Shown here: positions 26,878 to 36,118 of the stretch, in pieces
Layout of the letters: every line of letters starts with the position of its first letter
Numbering within the stretch: position 1 is the stretch's first letter
Position numbers and translations under genes: made by a program
The notes under the pieces: model-generated
Database searches by the model: none
Seen by the model: the letters and a program-made list of their open reading frames with translations, nothing else
What the model was told of the DNA's origin: nothing
NCBI RefSeq assembly: GCF_005047355.1
Contig: NZ_SUMC01000026.1
Coordinates: 62,001 to 126,000 of the forward strand
Length of the DNA stretch: 64,000 bases
Origin: Actinacidiphila oryziradicis
GTDB lineage: Bacteria; Actinomycetota; Actinomycetes; Streptomycetales; Streptomycetaceae
Direction of reading: 5' to 3'

Positions 26878-28620
26878 ATGATGTCCAGCAGCGTGCGCAT
26901 GGTGAGGCCCGTTCCGTGCGGTCGAGCGGCGGCCGTCGCGGGTCTGGCCGCCGTCCTGGTACTGGCCGGGTGCTCCTCCGGTACGGCGGAGGATCCGGCG
27001 GCCGGCACGGATGTGGCGGCGTATCCGCGGGCGGCGGTACGGGACGGAGGCAAGCTCCGCTGGGCGGTGGACGCGCTGCCGAGCACGCTGAACGCCTTCC
27101 AGCCGGGCGCCGACGGCACGACGCGGCTGGTGACGGGTGCGGCGCTGCCCGCGCTCTTCCGGCTCGACGGGCGGGGCCGCCCGCAGCGGGACGAGGATTA
27201 TCTGGCGTCGGCGGATGTCGTGGCGACCGAGCCGAAGCAGGTGGTCGCGTACAAGCTCAACCCCGAAGCCCGGTGGAGCGACGGCCGTGCGATCGACGCG
27301 GCCGACTTCGCCGCGCAGTGGAAGGCGCTGCGCGGCAGGGACAGCGCGTACTGGACGGCGCGCAATGCCGGGTACGACCGGATCACGGACATCCAGCAGG
27401 GCGCGGACGCCCGCGAGGTCCGGGTGACGTTCGCCAAGCCCTACGCCGACTGGCGCGCCCTCTTCACCCCGCTGTACCCCCGGGCCGTGACCGCCCGCGC
27501 CGACGCCTTCAACGACGCCGCCCGCACCGGCCTCCCCGCGGCAGCCGGCCCCTTCGCGGTGCGGGCAGTGGATCCCCGCGCCGGCACCGTCACCCTCGTC
27601 CGCAACAAGCGGTGGTGGGGCGCGCCCGCCAAGCTGGACCAGATCGTGCTGACCGCGGTGGATCGCGGCGAGCGGCCCGCCGCGATCGCGGCCGGAAAGC
27701 TCGATGTGGCCGAAATTGATCCCTCCGACTACACCGCCGCACACCGCGACCGGAACCTGTCCCTCCATAAGGCCCCCGGGGCGTCCTACTCCCAGCTCGC
27801 CCTCAACGGCAGCTCCGGCCCGCTCGCCGACGAGCGCGTCCGGCACGCCGTCGCCCGCGCCATCGACCGCCGGGCCCTCGCCACCGCCGCACTCAAACCT
27901 CTCGGCCTGCCCTATGAGCCCCTCGGCAACCACTTCCTCCTCGCCTCCCAGGACGGCTACGCGGACCACTCCTCCGCCCTCGGCACCGCCGACGTCAAAT
28001 CCGCCAGGGCCCTGCTCGCCGCCGCGGCCGGGACCGCCGGCGGCCCCGCCCCCGCCGACGACAAGCAGCTCAAGCGCAAGGAGTGGCAGACGCCCCTCAC
28101 CCTGCGCCTCGTCCTGCCGCGGTCCTCCCCGGCTCTGGACCGGGCCGGCGACCGCATCGCCCGCGACCTCGCCGCGATCGGCATCCGCACCCGCGTGCTG
28201 CGCGTGGCCGACGACAGCTTCTTCCGCGACCACGTCGCCTCCGGAGACTTCGACCTGGCCCTCTACTCCTGGCCCGGCACCGCCTATCCCGCCACCGACG
28301 CCCGCCCCATCTTCGCCAAGCCGCTCCCCGCCCCCGACGGCTCGCTCACCGTCGAGCAGAACTACACCCGCGTCGGCACCGACCAGATCGACCTGCTGCT
28401 CGACCAGGCCGCCACCGAACTCGACCCCGCCAACGCCCGCCGCCTCACAGCCCGCGCCGACGCCCGTATCTGGGCCGCCGCCGCCTCCATCCCCCTCTTC
28501 CAGCGCCCCGAGCTCGTCGCGCTGGCCCCTTCCGTCGCAAACGCGGGCGCCTTCGGCCTCGCGACCCCGCGCTACCAGGACATCGGCTTCCGCAAAGCCG
28601 TGACGGCGCCGAAGCGCTAA
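26878..28620 (+). CDS. Orphan peptide/nickel-type ABC substrate-binding lipoprotein (SBP_bac_5)
   Basis: A 580-residue lipoprotein of the DppA/OppA cluster. A signal peptide ends in the lipobox LVLAGC (Cys about 32), so it is attached to the outer face of the membrane. The family core is visible as GGKLRWAVDALPSTLNAF, TYKL-like AYKLNPEARWSDG and HAVARAIDRRALA. GGAGG lies 6 nt before the ATG at 26878; ATGs at 26881 and 26899 are alternatives. No permease or ATPase genes accompany it, so it may serve one of the transporters in the 31-51 kb block or act in sensing. Its TAA stop lies inside the terminal repeat of a small inserted element. Confidence 0.88.
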   Translation: MMSSSVRMVRPVPCGRAAAVAGLAAVLVLAGCSSGTAEDPAAGTDVAAYPRAAVRDGGKLRWAVDALPSTLNAFQPGADGTTRLVTGAALPALFRLDGRGRPQRDEDYLASADVVATEPKQVVAYKLNPEARWSDGRAIDAADFAAQWKALRGRDSAYWTARNAGYDRITDIQQGADAREVRVTFAKPYADWRALFTPLYPRAVTARADAFNDAARTGLPAAAGPFAVRAVDPRAGTVTLVRNKRWWGAPAKLDQIVLTAVDRGERPAAIAAGKLDVAEIDPSDYTAAHRDRNLSLHKAPGASYSQLALNGSSGPLADERVRHAVARAIDRRALATAALKPLGLPYEPLGNHFLLASQDGYADHSSALGTADVKSARALLAAAAGTAGGPAPADDKQLKRKEWQTPLTLRLVLPRSSPALDRAGDRIARDLAAIGIRTRVLRVADDSFFRDHVASGDFDLALYSWPGTAYPATDARPIFAKPLPAPDGSLTVEQNYTRVGTDQIDLLLDQAATELDPANARRLTARADARIWAAAASIPLFQRPELVALAPSVANAGAFGLATPRYQDIGFRKAVTAPKR

Positions 28621-28879
28621 GAGGCCGCACGAACAGGCGGGGCGGCGTCGCGTGCTGATGGGCGGCGCCTGGCGGCGTTGTCGTCGGTCAACGACTCTCC
28701 CCCAGACTCCGTCCGGGAGGTGCCCCCACCAAGCTCTCGGCTCCGCTCGAGCAGGGGGCACCCCCATCGCGTCGCCTCCTCCCCCAGCTACCGCTGGGAG
28801 GTGCCCCCACCTCCGCCTTGCCAGACTTGCCCCTCGCCCCGCTCCTTCCTCCACCCCGCCTGTTCGCGCGGCCTCTTAG
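28617..28879. mobile_element. MITE-like element A, 263 bp with 26-bp terminal inverted repeats
   Basis: Bases 28617-28642 and 28854-28879 are inverted repeats with one mismatch in 26. No transposase is encoded. The inner part contains GGAGGTGCCCCCA hairpin modules. A 106-bp core (28675-28780) matches 55397-55502 in opposite orientation at 103 of 106 positions. The left repeat contains the stop codon of the preceding lipoprotein gene. A non-autonomous transposon or mobile repeat is inferred; role as terminator is possible. Confidence 0.75.
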
Positions 28880-28892
28880 AGGCCGCGCGAAC
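28862..28892. terminator. Near-perfect hairpin at the right end of element A
   Basis: A 14-bp perfect stem (28862-28875 with 28879-28892) around TTA. It arises because a third copy of the element's end sequence (28877-28900) follows the right terminal repeat in the opposite orientation. It could terminate transcription from the lipoprotein gene before typA. Confidence 0.6.
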
Positions 28893-29037
28893 GCGGGGCG
28901 GCCCGCGAAAAATCGACCGGGCGACCGATGTCGCCAGGGCCCCGTACCATGGGGTGAGGCCGCGGCTTGACTCGCCCGGCGAGCGGGCGTGCCGAAGGGG
29001 GCGCGCCGCCACCCACAATCCCGGGAGAAGCGCCGCA

Positions 29038-30903
29038 GTGCCCACGCGCCATGACATCCGTAACGTCGCCATCGTCGCCCACGTCGACCACGGCAAGACG
29101 ACCCTCGTAGACGCCATGCTCAAGCAGGCCGGTGCCTTCGCCGCTCACCAGCATCTGGACGACCGGATGATGGACTCCAACGACCTGGAGCGCGAGAAGG
29201 GCATCACCATTCTCGCGAAGAACACGGCCGTGAAGTACCACCCCAAGGGGGGTGGCGACGTCATCACCATCAACATCATCGACACCCCCGGCCACGCCGA
29301 CTTCGGCGGCGAGGTGGAGCGCGGCCTGTCGATGGTGGACGCGGTCGTCCTCCTCGTCGACGCCTCGGAGGGCCCGCTGCCGCAGACCCGTTTCGTGCTG
29401 CGCAAGGCGCTCACCGCCAAGCTGCCGGTGATCCTCTGCATCAACAAGACCGACCGCCCGGACTCCCGGATCGACGAGGTCGTCAACGAGACGTACGACC
29501 TCTTCCTCGACCTGGACGCCACCGAGGAGCAGATCGAGTTCCCGATCGTCTACGCGTGCGCACGCGACGGCATCGCCTCCCTCACCAAGCCGGAGGACGG
29601 CACCGTCCCCTCCGACAGCGACAGCCTGGAGCCGTTCTTCTCCACGCTGCTCAGCAGCGTCCCGGCCCCGGTCTACGACGACGCGGCGCCGCTGCAGGCC
29701 CACGTCACCAACCTGGACGCCGACAACTTCCTCGGCCGTATCGCGCTGCTCCGTGTCGAGCAGGGCCACCTGAAGAAGGGCCAGACCGTCGCGTGGATCA
29801 AGCGCGACGGCTCGATCTCCTCGGTCCGCCTCACCGAGCTGATGATGACCGAGGCGCTCACCCGCAGGCCCGTCGAGTCGGCCGGCCCCGGTGACATCTG
29901 CGCGGTCGCCGGCATCCCGGACATCATGATCGGCGAGACCCTCGCCGACCCGGAGAACCCGATCGCCCTCCCGCTGATCTCGGTCGACGAGCCCGCGATC
30001 TCGATGACCATCGGCACCAACACCTCCCCCTTCGTCGGCAAGGGCGGCAAGGGCCACAAGGTCACCGCCCGCCTCGTCAAGGACCGCCTCGACCGCGAGC
30101 TGGTCGGCAATGTCTCGCTGCGGGTGCTGCCCACCGAGGGCCCCAACGCCTGGGAGGTCCAGGGCCGCGGCGAGCTGGCGCTCGCCATCCTCATCGAGAC
30201 CATGCGCCGGGAGGGCTTCGAACTCACCGTCGGCAAGCCGCAGGTCGTCACCAAGCAGATCGACGGCAAGCTGCACGAGCCGATCGAGCGGATGACCATC
30301 GACTCCCCCGAGGAGTACCTCGGCGCCATCACCCAGTTGATGGCGACCCGCAAGGGCCGTATGGAGACGATGACCAACCACGGCTCCGGCTGGGTCCGCA
30401 TGGAATGGATCGTCCCGTCCCGGGGCCTCATCGGTTTCCGTACCGAGTTCCTGACCCAGACCCGCGGCACGGGCATCGCGCACTCCATCTTCGAGGGCCA
30501 CGAGCCCTGGTTCGGCGAGCTGCGCACGCGTAACAACGGCTCGCTGGTCGCGGACCGCACGGGCTCGGTGACGCCCTTCGCGATGATCAACCTCCAGGAG
30601 CGGGGCGTCATCTTCGTCGAGGCCGGCACCGAGGTCTACGAGGGCATGATCATTGGTGAGAACTCGCGCTCCGACGACATGGACGTGAACATCACCAAGG
30701 AGAAGAAGCTCACCAACATGCGCGCCGCCTCGGCCGACAACACCGAGAACGTGGTGCCGCCGCGCAGGCTCTCCCTGGAGCAGTCCCTGGAGTTCTGCCG
30801 CGACGACGAGTGCATCGAGGTCACCCCCGAGACCGTCCGCATCCGCAAGGTCGTCCTGGACCAGAAGGAGCGCGGCCGCGCCGCCTCCCGCGCCAAGCGG
30901 TAA
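29038..30903 (+). CDS. typA: Ribosome-associated GTPase TypA/BipA
   Basis: A 621-residue translational GTPase with domains like EF-G. G motifs are AHVDHGKTTL (G1, residue 14), ITILAKNT (G2 region), DTPGHADFGG (G3) and NKTDRPDSR (G4). The GTG at 29038 (MPTRHDIRNVAIVAHVDH) is preceded by GGGAG. Domain II, the EF-G III/V-like domains and a BipA-specific C-terminal domain (from about 480, with GSVTPFAMINLQERG and KEKKLTNMRA) are complete. Roles in 50S assembly and stress adaptation are known for the family. Monocistronic, followed by a strong terminator. Confidence 0.95.
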   Translation: MPTRHDIRNVAIVAHVDHGKTTLVDAMLKQAGAFAAHQHLDDRMMDSNDLEREKGITILAKNTAVKYHPKGGGDVITINIIDTPGHADFGGEVERGLSMVDAVVLLVDASEGPLPQTRFVLRKALTAKLPVILCINKTDRPDSRIDEVVNETYDLFLDLDATEEQIEFPIVYACARDGIASLTKPEDGTVPSDSDSLEPFFSTLLSSVPAPVYDDAAPLQAHVTNLDADNFLGRIALLRVEQGHLKKGQTVAWIKRDGSISSVRLTELMMTEALTRRPVESAGPGDICAVAGIPDIMIGETLADPENPIALPLISVDEPAISMTIGTNTSPFVGKGGKGHKVTARLVKDRLDRELVGNVSLRVLPTEGPNAWEVQGRGELALAILIETMRREGFELTVGKPQVVTKQIDGKLHEPIERMTIDSPEEYLGAITQLMATRKGRMETMTNHGSGWVRMEWIVPSRGLIGFRTEFLTQTRGTGIAHSIFEGHEPWFGELRTRNNGSLVADRTGSVTPFAMINLQERGVIFVEAGTEVYEGMIIGENSRSDDMDVNITKEKKLTNMRAASADNTENVVPPRRLSLEQSLEFCRDDECIEVTPETVRIRKVVLDQKERGRAASRAKR

Positions 30904-30948
30904 TCCTTCCCGCCGCTGAGGTTGCGCGTGTACGACATACGGCATATG

Positions 30949-30992
30949 AAACGGCCCGGCCCCCTCGCGTCAGCGAGGGGGCCGGGCCGTTT
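30949..30992 (+). terminator. typA terminator, 20-bp perfect stem
   Basis: A perfect stem (30949-30968 with 30973-30992), a GTCA loop and a run of T (30990-30994) downstream. Confidence 0.93.
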
Positions 30993-30994
30993 TT

Positions 30995-31432
30995 CGTGTG
31001 GCGGGAGGCTTTGTCGTGGTTACGCCAATGACGGCAGCGCGACAACGGGCCCACGAGACATGATGACCCGCGTAGAGTTTCAACGGCTCCAGGGGTGGAC
31101 CGCAACCTCTTTTCAGCCGTGGGTGCCCGGATAGCGGACACTTGTCACCGGAAGTTGTGTTAACAGTCCGTTTCGCGGGCGTCTGTCTGCGTTCCAAATG
31201 TCCGCATTGGGAGATGGTTTACGCCTGATGTGATCAAAGCGAGACCATTTGGATGTAGCTCATTGACTAAACGTGCTCGATAGTTGGACCTGTTGAGCTC
31301 GGGTCATTGGGTCCAAGCGCTTTTGGGGAGCGCCGACTCGCGAGCACAGGCGGCCGGTTCCACTGTCAGGGGTGTCAGTGGTGTGCCGGCGTTTCTCACG
31401 TACTGACAGTGAATTCCTGAGGAGGCAAACCC
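30995..31432. other. Long upstream region of the first peptide-transport operon
   Basis: About 440 bases, A/T-richer than the coding flanks, with no gene. It must hold the promoter of the operon starting at 31433. I could not pick a convincing -35/-10 pair; TTGTCA near 31142 is one candidate -35. Its length suggests regulation. Confidence 0.45.
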
Positions 31433-33052
31433 ATGCGCGGTGCCAAGAGCGCCAAGTGGGTCGTAGGTGCGACCATCATCGCCCTGGCAGCTACCGCTTG
31501 TGGTGGTGGTGGTGACAACGGCAACTCCAGCAGCAAGTCGAACGGCATTGTGTCCATGGAGATCGGCGAGCCGCAGAACCCGCTGATCCCGACGAACACG
31601 TACGAGACCGAGGGCGGCCAGGTCATCCACGCCCTCTTCGTCGGGCTGACGAAGCTGGATGCGAACAACAAGGTCGTCAACGACCAGGCTCAGTCCATTA
31701 CCTCGACGGGCAACAAGGTCTGGACGATCAAGCTCAAGCCGGGCTACACCTTCCACAACGGCGAGGCGGTCACCGCGCAGTCCTACATAGACGCGTGGAA
31801 CTACGGTGCCAACCAGGACAACGCGCAGAACACCAACCCCCTCTTCAGTCACATTGAGGGCTACAGCGCCCTCAACCCCGGCGCAGGCAAGAAGGTCACG
31901 GCCAAGGGCCTGACCGGTCTGAAGGCCATTGACGCCAACACCCTCCAGGTGACGCTGAGCGGCGCGTTCTCGGCCTTCCCCTCGCAACTGTCCTTCACCT
32001 CCTTCGTGCCGCTGCCCAAGGCGTTCTTCAAGGACCCGAAGGCATTCGGCCGGGCGCCGATCGGTGACGGCCCCTACGAGATGAAGGGGAAGATGATCGA
32101 CAATCAGTCGGTCACCGTCACCAAGTACGCCAAGTTCCCCGATGCCTCGCAATACGCCGTCAAGGGCATCAACTTCAAGATCTACTCGGACCTGGACACG
32201 GCGTACAAGGACCTGGTCGCGGGCAACCTCGACATCGACATCAATGTGCCGACCTCGGGTCTGGCCACGTACAAGAAGGACCTGCCGGGCCACACCCTCG
32301 ACATCGCGGACTCCGCGGTCGGTTACATCGGCTTCCCGCTGAAGTACAACAAGGCGTTCCAGAACGCCGATCTGCGCAAGTCCATCTCGATGGCGATCGA
32401 CCGCAGCACCATCGCGAACAAGATCTTCCTCGGGGCGCGCACCCCGGCGGACGACTACATGCCCCCGATGATCGACGGCTACCGCAAGGGCGCCTGCGGC
32501 GAGGCCTGCACGTACAACCCGACCAAGGCCAAGGCGCTGTACAAGCAGAGCGGCGGCCTGCCCGGCAACACCCTGGAGATCGGGTACAACGCGGACGGCG
32601 ACCACAAGACCTGGGTCACGGCCGTGGCCAACGAGATCCAGAGTGCCCTCGGCATCAAGGTGACGGCCAAGCCGTTCCAGCAGTTCCCGACCATCCTGAA
32701 CGCTCTGCAGGCCAAGACCTACAAGGGCGCGTTCCGGATGGGCTGGAGCATGGACTACCCGAACATGGAGGACTACCTCCGCCCGATCTTCTCCAAGGAC
32801 GCCATCCAGAACGGCTCCAACTACGCGGGCTACACGAACAACCAGTTCGAGAAGCTGCTGGTCCAGGGTGACACCGCTGCCACGCCGGCCGATGCGGTCA
32901 AGGCATACCAGAAGGCCGACGACGTCGTCCTGAATGACATGCCGTACATTCCGGTGTACTTCTACCGGCTCAACGGCGGGTTCAGCAACAACATCACCGG
33001 CATGAACGTCGTCGGCCACCAGGTCCTCTGGGACACCGTCAAGGTCAGCTGA
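31433..33052 (+). CDS. Oligopeptide ABC transporter substrate-binding lipoprotein (operon 1)
   Basis: A 539-residue OppA-family lipoprotein. The signal ends in lipobox LAATAC (Cys 23), followed by a Gly/Asn/Ser tether. The mature protein has ISMEIGEPQNPLIPTNTYE-like ligand-fold start, WTIKLKPGYTFHNGEAVTA and the RKSISMAIDRSTIANKIF segment characteristic of family 5 binding proteins. GAGGAGG precedes the ATG. First of five genes (SBP, two permeases, two ATPases). A strong stem-loop lies downstream before the permease gene. Clear paralogue of the SBP at 39848. Confidence 0.92.
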   Translation: MRGAKSAKWVVGATIIALAATACGGGGDNGNSSSKSNGIVSMEIGEPQNPLIPTNTYETEGGQVIHALFVGLTKLDANNKVVNDQAQSITSTGNKVWTIKLKPGYTFHNGEAVTAQSYIDAWNYGANQDNAQNTNPLFSHIEGYSALNPGAGKKVTAKGLTGLKAIDANTLQVTLSGAFSAFPSQLSFTSFVPLPKAFFKDPKAFGRAPIGDGPYEMKGKMIDNQSVTVTKYAKFPDASQYAVKGINFKIYSDLDTAYKDLVAGNLDIDINVPTSGLATYKKDLPGHTLDIADSAVGYIGFPLKYNKAFQNADLRKSISMAIDRSTIANKIFLGARTPADDYMPPMIDGYRKGACGEACTYNPTKAKALYKQSGGLPGNTLEIGYNADGDHKTWVTAVANEIQSALGIKVTAKPFQQFPTILNALQAKTYKGAFRMGWSMDYPNMEDYLRPIFSKDAIQNGSNYAGYTNNQFEKLLVQGDTAATPADAVKAYQKADDVVLNDMPYIPVYFYRLNGGFSNNITGMNVVGHQVLWDTVKVS

Positions 33053-33087
33053 GTCGATCCGACCGTCCACCTGAGTGGCGGCTCCAG

Positions 33088-33133
33088 GGTGGGCAGAGGG
33101 GGACTGCACAACGTATGTCCTCCCCTGCTCACC
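33088..33133 (+). promoter_or_regulatory. Intercistronic stem-loop between SBP and permease genes (operon 1)
   Basis: A 16-bp imperfect stem (33088-33103 with 33118-33133; two G-U pairs, one mismatch) with a 14-nt loop. It sits 35 nt after the SBP stop in a 156-nt gap. Such structures often protect or terminate the upstream message so that binding protein exceeds permease. Confidence 0.6.
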
Positions 33134-33208
33134 CTGTTCGCCGTTCCCCGTCCGGCCAGCCGCCGTCCACCCGGCACCGGTACGGGTCAGCCCCCTGATG
33201 GAGTTCCG

Positions 33209-34132
33209 ATGGGCCGATTCGTCGTACGCCGCGTCCTGCAGGCGATCCCTGTACTGATAGGCGTCACCTTTCTTATCTACTGCCTGGTGTTCTTGCTACC
33301 GGGCGACCCGATCCAGTCCCTGATGGGAGAGAAGCAGGACCCGCACGTCGCAGCGCTGCTGCGGGCGCAATACCACCTGAATGATCCGCTGTACCTCCAG
33401 TACTGGCACTACATCAGCGGTGTACTCACCGGTAACCTCGGCCAGACGTACACCGGCCGGGAGATCTCGCAGATCGTCGCCCAGGGCTTCCCAGTCACCT
33501 TGAAACTCTCCCTGACGGCGTTCGGGTTCGAGGCGGCCATCGGCATCGTCGCCGGCGTCTTCTCGGCGTTGCGCAAGGGCAAGTTCATCGACAACCTGGT
33601 CCTGGTCACCACACTGCTGCTCATCTCGGTCCCGGTCTTCGTGCTCGGCAACGTGCTCCAACTCGAATTCGGCGTCCAGTGGAAGCTCACCCCGGTCGCC
33701 GGTATCGAGGACGGCTGGCCGGCCAGCTACGTGCTGCCCGGCTTCGTTCTCGCCTCCGCGTCGATGGCGTACATCGCGCGCCTGACCAGAGCGAGCATGA
33801 TGGAATCGGTCCGCGCCGACTACGTGCGGACCGCTATCGCCAAGGGTCTCCCGCGGCGCCGGGTCATCGGCGTCCACGCCCTGCGCAACTCGCTCATCCC
33901 GGTCATCACCTTCCTCGGTATGGACCTCGGTGCGCTGATGGGTGGCGCGATCATCACCGAGAAGATCTTCAACCTTCCCGGCATCGGCGGGCAGTTGGCC
34001 CAGTCCGTGTACCTGCACGAGGGGCCCGTCGTGGTGGGGCTGGTCACCCTCCTCGTGCTCATCTTCCTGGTGGCCAACCTCGTCGTAGACGTCCTCTACG
34101 CCGTGCTCGACCCAAGGATCCGCTATGAGTGA
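33209..34132 (+). CDS. Oligopeptide ABC transporter permease, OppB/DppB type (operon 1)
   Basis: A 307-residue inner-membrane permease with six predicted helices; the first is in RRVLQAIPVLIGVTFLIYC. The cytoplasmic EAA loop that contacts the ATPase is RTAIAKGLPRRRVIGVHALR (about 210-229). The C-terminus ends DPRIRYE, typical of OppB. The ATG at 33209 has GGAG 5 nt upstream. Its end overlaps the next permease gene by 8 nt. Confidence 0.92.
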   Translation: MGRFVVRRVLQAIPVLIGVTFLIYCLVFLLPGDPIQSLMGEKQDPHVAALLRAQYHLNDPLYLQYWHYISGVLTGNLGQTYTGREISQIVAQGFPVTLKLSLTAFGFEAAIGIVAGVFSALRKGKFIDNLVLVTTLLLISVPVFVLGNVLQLEFGVQWKLTPVAGIEDGWPASYVLPGFVLASASMAYIARLTRASMMESVRADYVRTAIAKGLPRRRVIGVHALRNSLIPVITFLGMDLGALMGGAIITEKIFNLPGIGGQLAQSVYLHEGPVVVGLVTLLVLIFLVANLVVDVLYAVLDPRIRYE

Positions 34133-35051
34133 ACAGATCATCGAACGGCCGTCTCCCGTAGGGGGCGACAAGGCTCCCGAGCCCGAGGGCAAGTCCCGTG
34201 AGGCCAGCCTGCTCAGAGACGGCTGGATCGACCTGCGCAAGCGGCCGATGTTCATCGGCTCGGGGCTGCTGATCCTCCTCCTGCTGGTGGTGGCGGTCGC
34301 GCCCGGCCTGTTCACCTCGCGCAGCCCGTTCAGCGACGGCTTCTGCGACCTGTCCAACTCCCTGAACGGGCCGAGCGCGGGTCACATCTTCGGCTACGAC
34401 GTCCAGGGCTGCGACATCTACACCCGCACCGTCTGGGGCACCCGCAACTCGATCATCGTCGGTGTCGCGACGAGCGTCATGACCACCCTGGTCGGCGGAA
34501 TCATCGGCATGCTCGCCGGCCTGCGCGGCGGCTGGGTCGACGGGATCGTCTCCCGCATCGCCGAGATCTTCTACGCCCTGCCGATCCTCGTCGGCGGCTT
34601 GCTGATCATGTCGATGTTCCAGACCGGCAACGTCTGGACGGTCTCCCTGGTCATGGCCGTGCTCGGCTGGCCCCAGGTTTTCCGGATCATGCGCGGGGAA
34701 GTCATCGCCAACAAGTACAACGACTACGTCACGGCGGCGAGGGCGCTCGGGGCGAGCTCCAACCGCATCGCGTTCCGGCACATCCTGCCGAACACGCTGG
34801 CACCGATCATCGTCATCTCGACGATGAACCTCGGCGTCTACATCGCGGCCGAGGCTGCGCTGTCCTACCTGGGTATCGGCATCCAGGCCCCCAACATCTC
34901 GTGGGGCCTGATGATCAGCGACGCCCAGGACCGCTGGCTCACCGCGCCGCACGCGCTGCTCTTCCCAGCGGCCGCACTCAGCATCACCGTGCTGGCCTTC
35001 ATCATGCTCGGCGACGTGGTCCGCGACGCCTTCGACCCCAAGCTGCGCTGA
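34125..35051 (+). CDS. Oligopeptide ABC transporter permease, OppC/DppC type (operon 1)
   Basis: A 308-residue permease with a cytoplasmic N-terminal tail of about 45 residues, then a first helix and the characteristic HIFGYDVQGCDIYTRTVWG segment. The EAA loop is TAARALGASSNRIAFRHILP. It ends DAFDPKLR as expected for OppC. It overlaps the OppB-type gene by 8 nt and is followed after 11 nt by the ATPase gene. Confidence 0.92.
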   Translation: MSEQIIERPSPVGGDKAPEPEGKSREASLLRDGWIDLRKRPMFIGSGLLILLLLVVAVAPGLFTSRSPFSDGFCDLSNSLNGPSAGHIFGYDVQGCDIYTRTVWGTRNSIIVGVATSVMTTLVGGIIGMLAGLRGGWVDGIVSRIAEIFYALPILVGGLLIMSMFQTGNVWTVSLVMAVLGWPQVFRIMRGEVIANKYNDYVTAARALGASSNRIAFRHILPNTLAPIIVISTMNLGVYIAAEAALSYLGIGIQAPNISWGLMISDAQDRWLTAPHALLFPAAALSITVLAFIMLGDVVRDAFDPKLR

Positions 35052-35062
35052 GGGAGGCGTAT

Positions 35063-36118
35063 ATGACCATCACCGATCAGACCGCACCTGTTCCCCGACG
35101 GTCGCCGTCGCCGGAGACGACTCCGCTCCTGGAAGTCCGGGACCTGCACGTGGAGTTCCATACCCGCGAGGGCGTCGCCAAGGCTGTCAATGGCGTCAAC
35201 TACACCGTGGCCGCGGGAGAGACGCTCGCCGTGCTCGGCGAGTCCGGCTCCGGCAAGTCCGTCACCGCTCAGGCCATCATGGGCATCCTGGACATGCCGC
35301 CCGGAAAGATCCCGCAGGGCGAGATCCTTTTCCGCGGCCAGGACATGCTCAAGATGTCGGGCGAGGAACGCCGGAAGATCCGCGGCCGGAAGATCGCCAT
35401 GATCTTCCAGGACGCGCTCTCCTCGCTGAACCCGGTCCTCTCCGTCGGCTACCAACTCGGCGAGATGTACCGGGTCCACCAGGGCCTCAGCAAGAAGGAT
35501 GCCAAGGCCAAGTCCATCGAGCTGATGGACCGGGTCCGCATCCCCGCCGCCAGGGAGCGGGTGGGGGACTACCCCCACCAGTTCTCCGGCGGTATGCGCC
35601 AGCGCATCATGATCGCGATGGCTCTCTCCCTCGAACCGGACCTGATCATCGCCGACGAGCCCACCACCGCCCTGGACGTCACCGTCCAAGCACAGGTCAT
35701 GGACCTTCTCGCCGAGCTCCAGCGCGAGTTCAACATGGGCCTGATCCTCATCACCCACGACCTGGGCGTGGTGGCGGATGTCGCCGACAAGATCGCGGTG
35801 ATGTACGCGGGCCGGATCGTCGAGACGGCCCCGGTGCACGAGCTCTACAAGCGCCCCGCGCACCCCTACACCAAGGGTCTGCTTCAGTCGATCCCGCGCT
35901 TGGACCAGAAGGGCCAGGAGCTCTACGCGATCAAGGGCCTGCCGCCCAACCTGCTGCGAGTTCCGGTCGGGTGCGCCTTCAACCCACGCTGCGAGGTCGC
36001 CACGGACATCTGCCGGACCGAGGTACCCGTACTGCACCCGGTGACGGAGCGGGACGGCTCCGAGCTTCCCGGCCGCGGCAGCGCGTGCCACCACTGGAAG
36101 GAGACGATCCATGGCTGA
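35063..36118 (+). CDS. Oligopeptide ABC transporter ATPase, OppD type (operon 1)
   Basis: A 351-residue ATPase. Walker A is GESGSGKS, the Q-loop follows in FQDALSSLNP, the signature is FSGGMRQR, Walker B is LIIADEPTTALD and the switch His is in THDLG. The C-terminal oligopeptide-transporter extension has a cysteine set (GCAFNPRC, DICRT, SACHHW) that may bind an Fe-S cluster, as reported for some Dpp/Opp ATPases. GGGAGG lies just upstream of the ATG. Confidence 0.93.
   Translation: MTITDQTAPVPRRSPSPETTPLLEVRDLHVEFHTREGVAKAVNGVNYTVAAGETLAVLGESGSGKSVTAQAIMGILDMPPGKIPQGEILFRGQDMLKMSGEERRKIRGRKIAMIFQDALSSLNPVLSVGYQLGEMYRVHQGLSKKDAKAKSIELMDRVRIPAARERVGDYPHQFSGGMRQRIMIAMALSLEPDLIIADEPTTALDVTVQAQVMDLLAELQREFNMGLILITHDLGVVADVADKIAVMYAGRIVETAPVHELYKRPAHPYTKGLLQSIPRLDQKGQELYAIKGLPPNLLRVPVGCAFNPRCEVATDICRTEVPVLHPVTERDGSELPGRGSACHHWKETIHG

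Noticed and set aside
28675..28811. CRISPR-like repeats in elements A and B
   Set aside because: The GGGAGGTGCCCCCA units occur only a few times with unequal spacing and lie within inverted-repeat elements; no cas genes.
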